Below, piece after piece: positions 29,801 through 39,800 of a stretch of DNA of 64,000 nt. Source of the DNA: Tribonema minus (taxonomy: Eukaryota; Sar; Xanthophyceae; Tribonematales; Tribonemataceae). Position 1 is the stretch's first letter, and every line of letters begins with the position of its first letter. The translations under genes and the position numbers were made by a program. The notes under the pieces are model-generated. The model had not been told where the DNA came from and made no database searches. It saw only the letters and a program-made list of their open reading frames with translations. Location of the stretch: positions 806,001 to 870,000 of the forward strand of contig JAFCMP010000079.1 of the NCBI GenBank assembly GCA_017506865.1. The letters run 5' to 3'.

Positions 29801-31903
29801 GGAGCTAGTACACCAGCACGACAAAAAGTTGACCAGCACAGAGGGAGGGCACAGGTGCCTGCACTGCGGCAGCAAGTGCCTGCATTTGCGGTGGTGATTC
29901 TGGTGAGTCATGCCGTTTGTGAGTGGGCCGATAGCGCTTGCAGTTTCGCACGTCATATCATCAAGTGCGCACTTCCAGCAACTTCACGAGGCAGCGCGCG
30001 AATGCTGTAACGGCTGGCAGCTTGTGAGCGCAGCACCTGTGGCCGCCGAGCCGCCGTGTGCACTCTACATGTGCTCCCACACACCACGCGTGTGCCAAGG
30101 GCAAGTCGGACCGCGCGCACCCACAGTACACAAGATTGACCGCCAGCAGCGCACGGGATTTGCATGCATTGCGGTGCATCACCCGTCCGACTCGCCGCGG
30201 GCAATGATCATATCGTGCCGCAGATGCTTCAGCGCGGGCTGGCTGCCTGCGCCCCGCCCCCTTGTCTGGGTCACAGCGAAACGAGCGGCACTCTGCGGGA
30301 TCGACAGTACTCAACTTCATCCTCCGAATGAACTTCAACGATGCAGGGCGCGGAGGCGACGTGCAGGGCGCGCAGGCGCGAGCGCTGGCGGCACGCCCCA
30401 GGCGGTACATGCACTGCGTGTGCAGTGCGCGGGTCGCCTACCGGAGGTCAACTTCCTCATCGCTCTCGTCTCAGTGCGCAACGCCTAGGCGTGCAGCAGC
30501 TGCGTGCGCGTCCCGCATCCGCCCGCAGCCCCCCCCCCAGGCCCCTCGTGTACACAGTCCAATCTGTCATTTCCTTCTTCGACCACCCCCCCCCTCCCCC
30601 CCCCAGGCCCCTCGTATTCGCAACAGCCAGCTCTGCTGTGTTTCTCCAATTATCGCGTGGTCACTCGCCTGCAGGGGGTCGTACGCGACGTACTCCTCCC
30701 ACTCCGGGAACCCGCACTTGAAGAGGTCGGGGTCTATCTGCACAATGTCCGGCAGCGGGAAGTAGCCGCGCTGGCTGATCCAGTTGATGACGTGGCTCTT
30801 GCCCGCGCCCATGGCCCCCGCCGTGAACACTATCCAGGGCCCCTCCTTCTCCACCGCCGCGCCCACCACGTTTCGGATCAGCGTGTCCTGGAATTGCTGC
30901 AGGGGGCGAACGCGGGGGGGGGGGGGGGGGGGGGGGGGCTCGTGTTGAGCTAGGTAGAAATTGGTGGCAAAGCGCTCGGAAAGCATGCCAGAAGGTGAAG
31001 GTCACAGTGCCCCCAAAGCATGTAGATGTTTGACGTTGAAATGCTGCAGGGCGCGGAGCGCATGGCAGTCGTACAGGTTGAGTGTTTCAGCCACAAAAAC
31101 GTGAGCATGTAGTAAAGACACCTGGACAGCATCTCTACGAACATTGTTGATGGCAGTACAGTGCTGGCGGGGAGAGCAAGGCTGCCAATACACCAGCAAC
31201 AACTGCCCTGTCTGTCTTGCATTTGAAACCCCTTACAGTTTGAAAATTGTGGCGTACCTGTTGCAGGGTATGAATACAAAATGCACCATGAACTGAGATG
31301 GGCCACCAAACGAGGCACAGATTTGCTCTAATCGGCTGTATCACAGGGCCACTCCACTTGAAGTTGGCGGCAAAAACAAATCACTAACCATGTACTGGTG
31401 ACAGCCGTTGTCTCGAAGCGTTTCAGCGCTGACATGAGAGATTCTCGTGAAGCAGGTGTCAGACAGTCAGAGAGTCTGGCAGCAGCACGCCTTGTAGGCA
31501 CTGCTTGAAAGATGCCAACACACATGCCTGCAAGAACGGTGTATGAATCATACCAGTCCCCAGCCTTGGAACTTCACAAGGCAAATCACCGGGTACCCAC
31601 CTGTCTCTTGCGGTTGTAGTTGCCATGGTACTCGAAGTCCAGGCTGGCTCGTATGTCGGCATACGGCCCATAGAAGTGCTTGTTGTTCACGCCATAGTTC
31701 GCCTTGGTGCTCTTGGTCACGTCAAAGCCTGGCGGTATGGCGTGTTCATCGTAGCAGAACAGCAGGTGCTTCACCAGCTTACAGGGCTGCTCCTTGCCAT
31801 CGATCACCCTTCTCTCAATGTTGTAGAAAGAGCTGCCCCTCTTGTGCACTCCCTGCTGCGGCGGCGGCGATGCCACCCTCAGCGGCGACTCCACTCCTGT
31901 CAT
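26801..31903 (-). CDS. Zeta-toxin/GlcNAc-kinase-like P-loop domain fused to glutaredoxin
   Basis: Exons in coding order: 31601-31903, 30669-30896, 29695-29736, 28802-29023, 27905-28159, 26801-27217. The sum is 1467 nt, 488 aa, all phase 0. Exons 1-5 match the eukaryotic P-loop kinase family related to zeta-toxin/UDP-GlcNAc kinases: LLFCYDEHAIPPGFDVTKST, KHFYGPYADIRASLDF, Walker A GAMGAGKS (about 128-135), VQIDPD, NVWVDGSLRD and TGRHVPEAEI. Exon 5 ends in PGITLFSK and exon 6 begins TYCSYSHKVK, so one glutaredoxin strand and its active site (CSYS, C353) are split by the last intron. TTPQLFVDGRYVG supplies the cis-Pro loop, and a Ser/Gly-rich tail ends in SCL. Intron 2 has a GC donor (GCGAGT). 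The kinase substrate is unknown; no antitoxin-like partner is nearby, so a toxin role is not implied. Two separate genes remain possible but would leave both incomplete. Confidence 0.87.
28630..28802 (-). repeat. Copy of fusion-gene exon 4 end
   Basis: The exon 4 end (28802-28845; GRHVPEAEIL, then GTGAGC) is repeated at about 28650-28692 on the same strand. The CTCGGGGACGTGCCGGCCCG block is identical on the plus strand. In the copy the donor GT has become GG. GTTCAACTCCA follows both. Confidence 0.88.
30916..30940. repeat. Poly-G/C tract before fusion-gene exon 2
   Basis: Over 20 G on the plus strand, all C on the sense strand, ends about 20 nt before the acceptor of exon 2 (30896). Similar tracts lie before exon 6 (27228-27254) and before GH81 exons 14 (39660-39683) and 17 (37077-37090). 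Confidence 0.8.
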
Positions 31904-32681
31904 GATCCCTCCTAAGCCGCTCCTTTAGTAATCACCAGGCATGAGCCAGACGGGTGAAGGATATGTGCGGTGCCCAAAGCGGGCTGTGAATGCGGCCGAC
32001 AACGACAAGAGTGATCCGCGCACGCTTGCTCTCCGCCAGTTTGGCTGCCTGGTTACAAGGCTTGTATTTGGCGCGCGATTGCTCTGTCCTCAGCGGCGGT
32101 CTCGCTTCGCACTGATCTCTCGCCTGCGCCTTTCACACCTGGCTTCACACACTTTTCTCTCTCCCAAACTGCAAGTGAAAATTCAAGTCTGACCAGCCGA
32201 TTTGTGCCACCGGTGAGGGGGGCGCTAGTAGCACAGCAACAGCGGTTGGAGCTTGCCTAGCCAGCAGCAACTTGTGACATCTGTGCAACCGCAGCGAGCT
32301 GACGGCACTCACTGCTGCGGCGCCCACAACACGGTTCTGATTGATGACACAGCGTGAATTCCATTCGCAGCTTGGATCCATTCCCTAAGCGCTTTGCGTG
32401 CGGGCCGCTCGTAGCATTACGTTTGCAACAATCGTTGCTGGCACTAGTGGCCGCACTTCGGCTGCCGGCTTGCTCTCCACAGGCGTGCGCCACGCAGAAA
32501 AAGAAATCCCTTGCCATGCCGAACATGAACTTCCTGCTGGTCTCGTCGCCGCTTAGCTGTTCTTACAAGACGAGACCTGGGCGTCAATCTCAGCCGCAGC
32601 CGACGCTGTCACGCAAACCAACTCTCGGATATGCTGGTAGCACCCCAGTGGGTCCTCGCCAGGATTCGTAGAACACAATAG

Positions 32682-33720
32682 CTACTGCTTGGGTGCCTGG
32701 ATCAGGGCTACGCGGTCCCAGCGCTCGAGCAGCTGCTGGAGCGTAGGCTCAAAGTCGGCTACTGTGGTCTTGGCGGCCAACTTACGCGCACCGCCGACAG
32801 CGGCGCTGGCGGCGGCGAAGGTGCGCCTGCTTGTGGCGGAGAGCTGTTCAACGCCCCCCCGCGCACAGGCCACAATGGCGGCGGCGGCAGTGGCAGCGGC
32901 TCGGCTTGACCGGAGGCGGCAGTGGCGGCGGCTCGGCTTGACCGGAGGCGGCGCTGGTAACAACGGCTTGCCTCGCGTCCAGCCGCGTGGAGAGTCCCTG
33001 CGACGCGAGCGCAGCGGCTCCGCGCTCAGCAATGGCGGCAGCGACAGCGGCCATTTTTCCGAGTCATGCATGCGGCGCAGGATGAGGGCGCTGCACGCGC
33101 AAAGATGGCCACAAGCGCTGCGGCCGCCGCAGTGACAGCGGCAGCGGCGATGACGGCGGCCGCAGCGGCGGTGGTGACAGCAGCAGCAACGACAGCAGCA
33201 GTGGCAACGGCGGTGCTAGTGGCGGCTGTGACAGCGGCAGCGGCGACAATGCGCAGGCAGCCTCGGAGTGCTGGAGCAACGCTGCACTCAGGATCACCGG
33301 CAGGTGACATCCGCTGGTGACCTCAAGCTGGTACTGGAGCATGCCGTCCTCAACAACATGAAGAACTGCCCGAAGGGACAGCCGCAGATGCGGACGGTGT
33401 GGTTTTGGACGAACACAGGGTCACAACTTCACTGGACATGTGCATCGCTGGTAATCGGTGCACATTTCTATGAAAGTCGTGACCCCGTCCGTGTTTATCC
33501 GGGAACCGCGACGCCCGTACCTGCTGTTCTTCCGGGCAGTTCTTCATGTTGTTCTGTACGACATGCTCCAGTACCGGCTTGAGGTCACCGGCGGAAGTCA
33601 ACCGGTCCTGAGCGCAGCGTTCCTCCAGCACTCCGGAGCTATCTGCGCAGCGGGCGTTGCTGATGTCAAGCTGCAGCGCGATGCCCCTAAGGACGCCTTT
33701 GCGCTTGGTAACTGACGTGG
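32682..33720 (-). pseudogene. Coding-like relic, probably from a mobile element
   Basis: On the minus strand about 33720-33530 reads GVLRGIALQLDISNARC, then a frame continuing to NNMKNC. A second piece ends TTVADFEPTLQQLLERWDRV..PKQ and a stop at 32682. Between them is a GCGGCAGTGACAGCGG-type low-complexity stretch (33.1-33.25 kb). I recognise no family. The frames are not continuous, and part of the first piece is palindromically duplicated, which argues for a broken element rather than a live gene. Confidence 0.4.
33264..33636. repeat. Inverted repeat, arms of about 110 bp
   Basis: The left arm at 33264-33375 and right arm at 33529-33636 are reverse complements with moderate divergence. 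Shared blocks include GGAGTGCTGGAG, GGTGACCTCAAGC, GGTACTGGAGCATG and AACAACATGAAGAACTGCCC. The spacer is about 150 bp. The arms encode LTSAGDLKPVLEHVV-like sequence in both orientations. Confidence 0.85.
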
Positions 33721-36700
33721 CGGAGGGCCGACCGGCAGAGCGACGTCACGCTCTTTGACTGGTGCGCGTGCTCCGCCATCTGCTGTCTCTCTGACACATA
33801 TGGCCCCTCGCGGGCCTGGTATCTTGTTGACGCCTGTGGCCCCATTCTGGCCTGGTGTCTCGTTGGTGGCTACTAGTACGGCCCCACTCTGGCCTATTAT
33901 CCCACCGGTCTCTCCGGCCTCCCTTGGCCCTGCTAGCTCATCATGGAGTCATCAATGTCCAGGGCTCCCTGATTCCTCGGTTTTCACACCGTCGCGGCGC
34001 GCGCCCGTCACTCTGGCACAGCGGCCATCGCTGTCCTCCACCCAGCGGCGGCTGCTACATGTTAGTGACGTCCTGCTCACTTCAGTTGCGGCTTCTACAC
34101 GCGCTAGATGAGCGATGCTTCTCATGACATGGTGAAGTTGAAGCTCCGCAACGAACGCCCAACGCTTGTGCTGGGGACTGCCTGTCGCACAATCTCCACG
34201 TGCGCGCCATTCTCTAGAACGTTCTGTGCAGCAGTCACCACTCTGGTGGTATGTCTAGGGCAAGCTTGGAGTCCTGCTCTGGGCGGGCATCCCAAGTACT
34301 GAGGCTCACAGAGATTGCGTACAGTGTGCCTGCCGCGTCTGCTGCTTGTAGTGCCACCTTTGCTGCTTGTGGCACGACTAGATTGGCAATTGATTAAATC
34401 ATGAGGCTGAGCTGGCTTTTGGGCACTTTTTTTAGCAAGAGTCTTGTCATATATGACATCATGGCTCTGGCTAGCTGATCATGCGTGGGGCACAGTCGCT
34501 TCCGCGACTGGACCGTCATCCCTGAACACTGCGCACGTATTCACCGCCGCTGTTATTCTGGCTGGTTGCAAAGCAACAATAAGAGCATGCATAAAGCCAC
34601 ACCCTGGGCTACAGTAGGGTCATTAACAGAGGTCATCTACTTCAACGTCGCATGAGACTATGTGTGACTTAAATTCCACCATGTACATCTTCAAATTTGT
34701 CGTGCTGCTCGCTGTCTCAGGCTGCTGCAAGAACTTGTCGTGGTGCTCGCTGTCTCAGGCTGCTTCAAGAACATTTCCCTCCTACAACAACCATCCGCCT
34801 CACGACCGAGCTGCATGCACGTTGCATGTAAACCATACCAGTAGTCACCTACGCTCTGCTCTATGCGTCGCGGTCCACATTGGCATAGCTCCTGCAATTA
34901 CATTGCAACCCATGGGCTGAATCGAGTGGGGTTGGACAGTGGTGGCGAGGCTGTTGCAATGGGCAGTACTACATGCAAATTACAATTTACGTTTTGTGTG
35001 GTCGAGCGCTTGGTGCGCCGCCATTCCTTTTTAAAAAAGTTATGCATTCTGAAGTTGAAGTAGCTGCCTGTGGTGAACCTCCGAGTTTGTTTGTTCGCGC
35101 CCACAAGAGTCAATGCAAATTCACTTCTTAAAATATATGGTCTTTTAAAGGATGCACGTGGAAAAGACTTGCGTCGTCTTCACAAGCTTCAATTAAAAGC
35201 AAGTATGGACAATTTTCCTCGTGGTTTCGGGTTTGCCACTATAAACTATTATGCACTTTCGTACTTGGTTTCCCTACGCTTTCACAATTGCTTATGCTTG
35301 CTTATAGTGTCAACTTGCTGACCCGGAAGCTCGCCGACATGCAGATGGCGCAGCTTGCATGAACGTGGCGCAGCTCACACTGCTGCATCATTCACAAGTC
35401 AACAATTTGACTTGGTCACCCTCACGCATTCATTGTCGACCAGCACCCTGTTATGGCATGGCATCAGCCTTAATGGTAAGCAGCCTCTCCTCTCAAACAT
35501 GGCATTTGTGTGTGTGGGGGGGGGGGGAGTCAATCAAATCGACGCTGAAAGATGAGTTGCAGCGTATACCTCATGATGCCATGGCGACACTCACACGATG
35601 CTTGTGAGCATTTTAGTCGTCATTGGCTCTCAGTTGGATCCACAGCCTTGAGCACGCCATTGCTGCCGGCCAGGTTGACTTTCTTGGCTACCCTGACCAT
35701 GTGAATGTAGAGTTACGCCAGTTTTTGCGGTCTAACCCTGAGACGAACACGTGGCGACCAATGATTGATGGATTGCAAGGAGAAGCGATGCTATTAGCAC
35801 CGGCAACCATGGGCGACACACGTAAACATAAAAGCCTTGTGACCGCAGGATGATGCCACCAGTTGCAGGCTGCAGCAGGACGCTCCCGGCAGCTCGTTGG
35901 CCAAGTACACATGTCATGCGGTGTGCACAACAGTACAGAGAGCCTCACCTCAGTGACAGGCAGCTGCGACGAATGTGTTGCAAGATGTAAGATCGTCCCG
36001 ACATGACAAGGCGCCACAAAAATCCAAATAATAAAATTACTCCAGAGCTGCAGAGAGTGGTAGCGGCACTCAACCGCTGCGCTGCTCTGGCTAAACGTAA
36101 AAGAAAAGCGATGTTGGACGCTCACACTTGTCACTGACTCCGAAACCAGCACAGATAAGGGTCCCATGGACCTCTACCATTGCCCAGGGGCTCCGCCTCA
36201 CCCATCTCAACCCCGCTTTACCCCCCTGTAGTGGACGGATACCTGGCCCCTTGTGTTGGAATCCCCCTCTGGGATCATAAAACTCACACGTTGACTCCAC
36301 TTGCGTGTGAACGGCTAGGCGCGGCGGCAGCAACGCAGCAGCGCGCACAGCCGCCGCCGCGCACGCACGTGTGATGTGTTCTCTTCTGTAGCACAGCACC
36401 AGCTCTGTCGCCGTTCCGTGTGTGTGAGTCCGTGTATGCCTACGTGTGCCTGTGTGAGCGCGCGTCTGTACCGAGCGAGGGACGCTCTAGACGTGCCCCG
36501 CGCAACAACGCGGTTTTGTAGGGGTGCGTCGCAGCGCGCAGCCCCTTGCAAGTTCAACATGCAAGTCTTTCTTCTACGTCTCAGCGCTCAGGTCCCGCAC
36601 ACACGTATCCACGGCGCCTCCGTATGGGTGATCCGTCCTTTGATCCAGGCCTCAAGCACACACACACCGCTGCTGTTCCCCCACGCCAGGGGGCCGCGGC

Positions 36701-36894
36701 GGTTCGCGCGATTCAGCCATTGAACCGCTTCCGCCGCTTTTTCGTTTTGATACGCTTTGTAGCCGCCCCCGCTGACCTGATCTCAAAAACACAGCGCGTG
36801 AAAAAGGCGAGGCGACGTGAGCTCACGCCGCGCGCGCACGACGCTGGGAGGACGGTGTCGGAGGGCGGGGCGAGCGCTGCTGCTGCTGCACTGC

Positions 36895-39800
36895 TCAGGA
36901 GCAGCAGTTGAGCATCACCCCCTGCGACGTGGGGCAGCACTCGCCCACGAGCGCGTGCGCGGCGCACGCGGCGTTCGCGGAGCACTTGGCGCCGTTGGAG
37001 CTCGCGGCGGGCGCCTTGGCAAACGCGATGTCGTGCTTGGGGCGCGTGGCTGACCAGTCTGCAACAGCAGCAGGAGGGGGGGGGGGGGTGATGAGGTCAG
37101 TCACTCTGAAAAAGGGGGGGGGGGGGGTGATGCGGTCACTCTGCGTGCAGCAGTTTGTGTGCGGTACAGTGGGGTCGGGGGTAGAGCAGCGCGCGGTGCG
37201 ACGAGCAGCACTGCTCAGCAGCATGAGGGCGACGTTGCCAATGCCACAGATGCGTGTTATGCTCTGCTATATGGCGTCAGCGGGTGGCGCGTAGCGTAAC
37301 GCGTGGGCTGCGGTGGGGTCAGGCGTAGAGCAGCGAAGTGCGACAGGCAGCGCTGCCCAGCAGCGCGTGGGCGACGTTGCTGCTGCAGCGACGTGCCATC
37401 AGCCGCTGCCACAGTTGCGCATGGTGCTTTGCTATATGGCGTCACCGGGTGGCACATAGCTTATGGACGGTGCTGAAGCGATGTCAGCAGTGTGCAACGG
37501 GCTCCGAGCGAAATGTGAGAGTGAGGAAGATCAGGTGCACTCCCTCAGATACCAAGAGCGCACCGAGCAGCCATTCAGGCCACAGACAAATCCAAGCAAG
37601 CGACGCGCCGCACAATAAAAGTCGGACAAGTCGGCGTGCTCAACGCGTTAGCTCACGGGCACTTGAAAGAGGTTGCGCTGCCGACCGCAGGCACCCCGAA
37701 GCGTTGAAGTTCTTCGAAACGACTTGTGCGCATATGCTCCCCCACAATGAGCACAAGCCGCATAGCTCAGGCACGTGACGCGCTGCGCCTGACGCGCGGC
37801 GTAATGCAGCGCGTACGCGCGCGTGCGCTCGCGTGCTGTACTATCACACCTACAAGATGTCCTCGGTGCCGAGCGCCGCTGCTCTGTTCAGCGCCAGATA
37901 CCGCCCGCGTCGCATGCGCACGGTGCCACCTTCAGTGCTCAATGATCAGCAGACAAGCGTCATATACCATGCACCATGAAACGCAAACAGCAAGCGCAGC
38001 ACGCGGAACCGGGCAGGCAGCGCGCACTCACATAGGCCGTTGGTGAGGGAGTTGCCCGAGTCGAAGATGCGAAGCGACAGGAGGTCCGCCCACGACTGGT
38101 TGGGGTCTACAATGGCCTGGTCCATGTAGACAAAGCCCAGCCACTCCTGCGCGACGCCGTCGCCGTGCGCGAGGGCCCTCGCCTGGCAGGTCGCGAGGCA
38201 GGCAATAGTGCGCATGTGAAGTGGTGCAGGTTGTGAGGTAGGTATGTGAAAACTGCATCTGCATACTAGTGTGAGGTGAAAGTTGATGGCGTGCGCCAGG
38301 GCCCTCGCCTGGCAGGTCGCGCGACGGGCAACAGGGCGCATGTGAAGTGGTGCAAGTTGTGATGTCTGCACTACATCTGCATGCTCCGTGCAGTGCTGCT
38401 CTAAGTGACCAAATATTGGCCGTTGTTGAACAAAGTTTGCAGTGCTGGGGCAGCAAGACTTGGCCGACAAGGATTGCTGTCCAAACCCCCATCATGATCT
38501 GTCGGATCCACTCAAGGGCCTACTTCACGTAAAATCGCCTTCACTCCACAGAAAGGTCACAGTGCAACAAAAAGTTTGCTGTTACCTGGCTGGTGGCATG
38601 TGATCCACCTCCTCGACAGTACGCGCCACACCCTCACTAGGACCTGAACCAAGTCATGGCGCCCACTTGTAGTGCAACTACAGGTCGAACAAGGCAAAAA
38701 CAAGAGGCAGTACAGAAGGCAGTACAGGAGGCAGTACAGAAGGTGTACTCACCAGTACAGGGTACTCCTCCGCGACGAACGGCGGCCGCAGCAGCGCCTC
38801 CGTGATGGGCGTGAAGGGCATCATGTTGATGGCATGGATGTACTCAAACTTGTCGCCGAACCACGTGTTGCAGATGACGTCGAGGGCGCCCACGACGCCG
38901 GCCATCTGCGGCGGCGGCAGGCAGCACAGGGGGGCAAGATAGGTAGGCGTAAGCGGCACAGTTGACATACCCATGAGATGCTCTTGGTGGTAACAGTGAC
39001 GACAGTGGTGCTTGACAGAACGGTGATGTGCTCTTGGTGGCCACGATGACGACAGTGCTGGCTCGTGAACGCAAATGCGCAGCGTTGACAGAGTGCGATG
39101 CGGCCAGGTGGAGGCGCCGGCAAGAACCGCTGCTGCCGTGAGACGCTCGACAGTGCTGGCTCGCGAACGCAAATGCGCAGCGTTAACAGAGTGCGATGCG
39201 GCCAGGTGGAGGTGCCGGCAAGAATCGCTGCTGCCGTGAGATGCTCGCTTCTGCGACGGTGACAACTGCTGTCGCTTTGCTCAAGCACAGACACTGAGCA
39301 TGGGCGCAGGTGCGCTGTGAATGCGCACAACTGCTGCACATCATCATGAGCCAGGGGCAGTGGAAGGGGGGGCTGCCGGTCCAGAGCGCAACCTCACAGC
39401 GACTGCTACGAGGGTAAGTGCTGGCAGCCTTGCATGCGCAGCGCGGCGCCGCGAGCGCACCTTGTTGGACGCAAAGTTGCTGTCGTAGATGGGCGTCCCG
39501 GAGGGCATCTGCCAGTATGTGTGGCCCGCGCGCAGCTCCATCTGCGCGAGCACGCGCCCCCAGTCGCGCAGCGCGTCGTTCTTGGTCGCGACGCCGTACA
39601 GGTGGACGGCGTAGTACGCGTTGATGGCCTGAGATCGGCGAAAGGCGCGCGTGAAGGGCGGGGGGGGGGGGGGGGGGGGGGGGAGGGTGAGCGATGGCGC
39701 GGTATGTAGAGGCAGTGCTCGGCGATGAGGGGGACACCGCAATGTGGATGGCATGCGATGACTGTGTGATACAGTCATACTCAAGTGCCTCCATGTAATT

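Larger units (their letters stand above)
31904..36894. other. Intergenic, partly repeat-derived
   Basis: Holds the 5' flank of the fusion gene and the 3' flank of GH81. At 32.7-33.7 kb a coding-like relic and a long inverted repeat are seen. At 33.8-34.0 kb there is a degenerate Pro/Trp-coding repeat (GGCCCC..TCTGGCCT). From 34.6 to 35.3 kb the sequence is markedly more A+T-rich than its surroundings. At 35623-35853 (+) a frame of 76 codons looks coding-like but matches no family I know. Confidence 0.5.

Noticed and set aside
26801..31903. Toxin-antitoxin module
   Set aside because: The kinase-like domain resembles the zeta family, but it is a spliced eukaryotic gene fused to glutaredoxin, and no epsilon-type antitoxin is seen.
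38690..38750. CRISPR-like short spaced repeats
   Set aside because: The repeats are direct, near-continuous 15-nt micro-repeats without unique spacers, in a eukaryotic intron.
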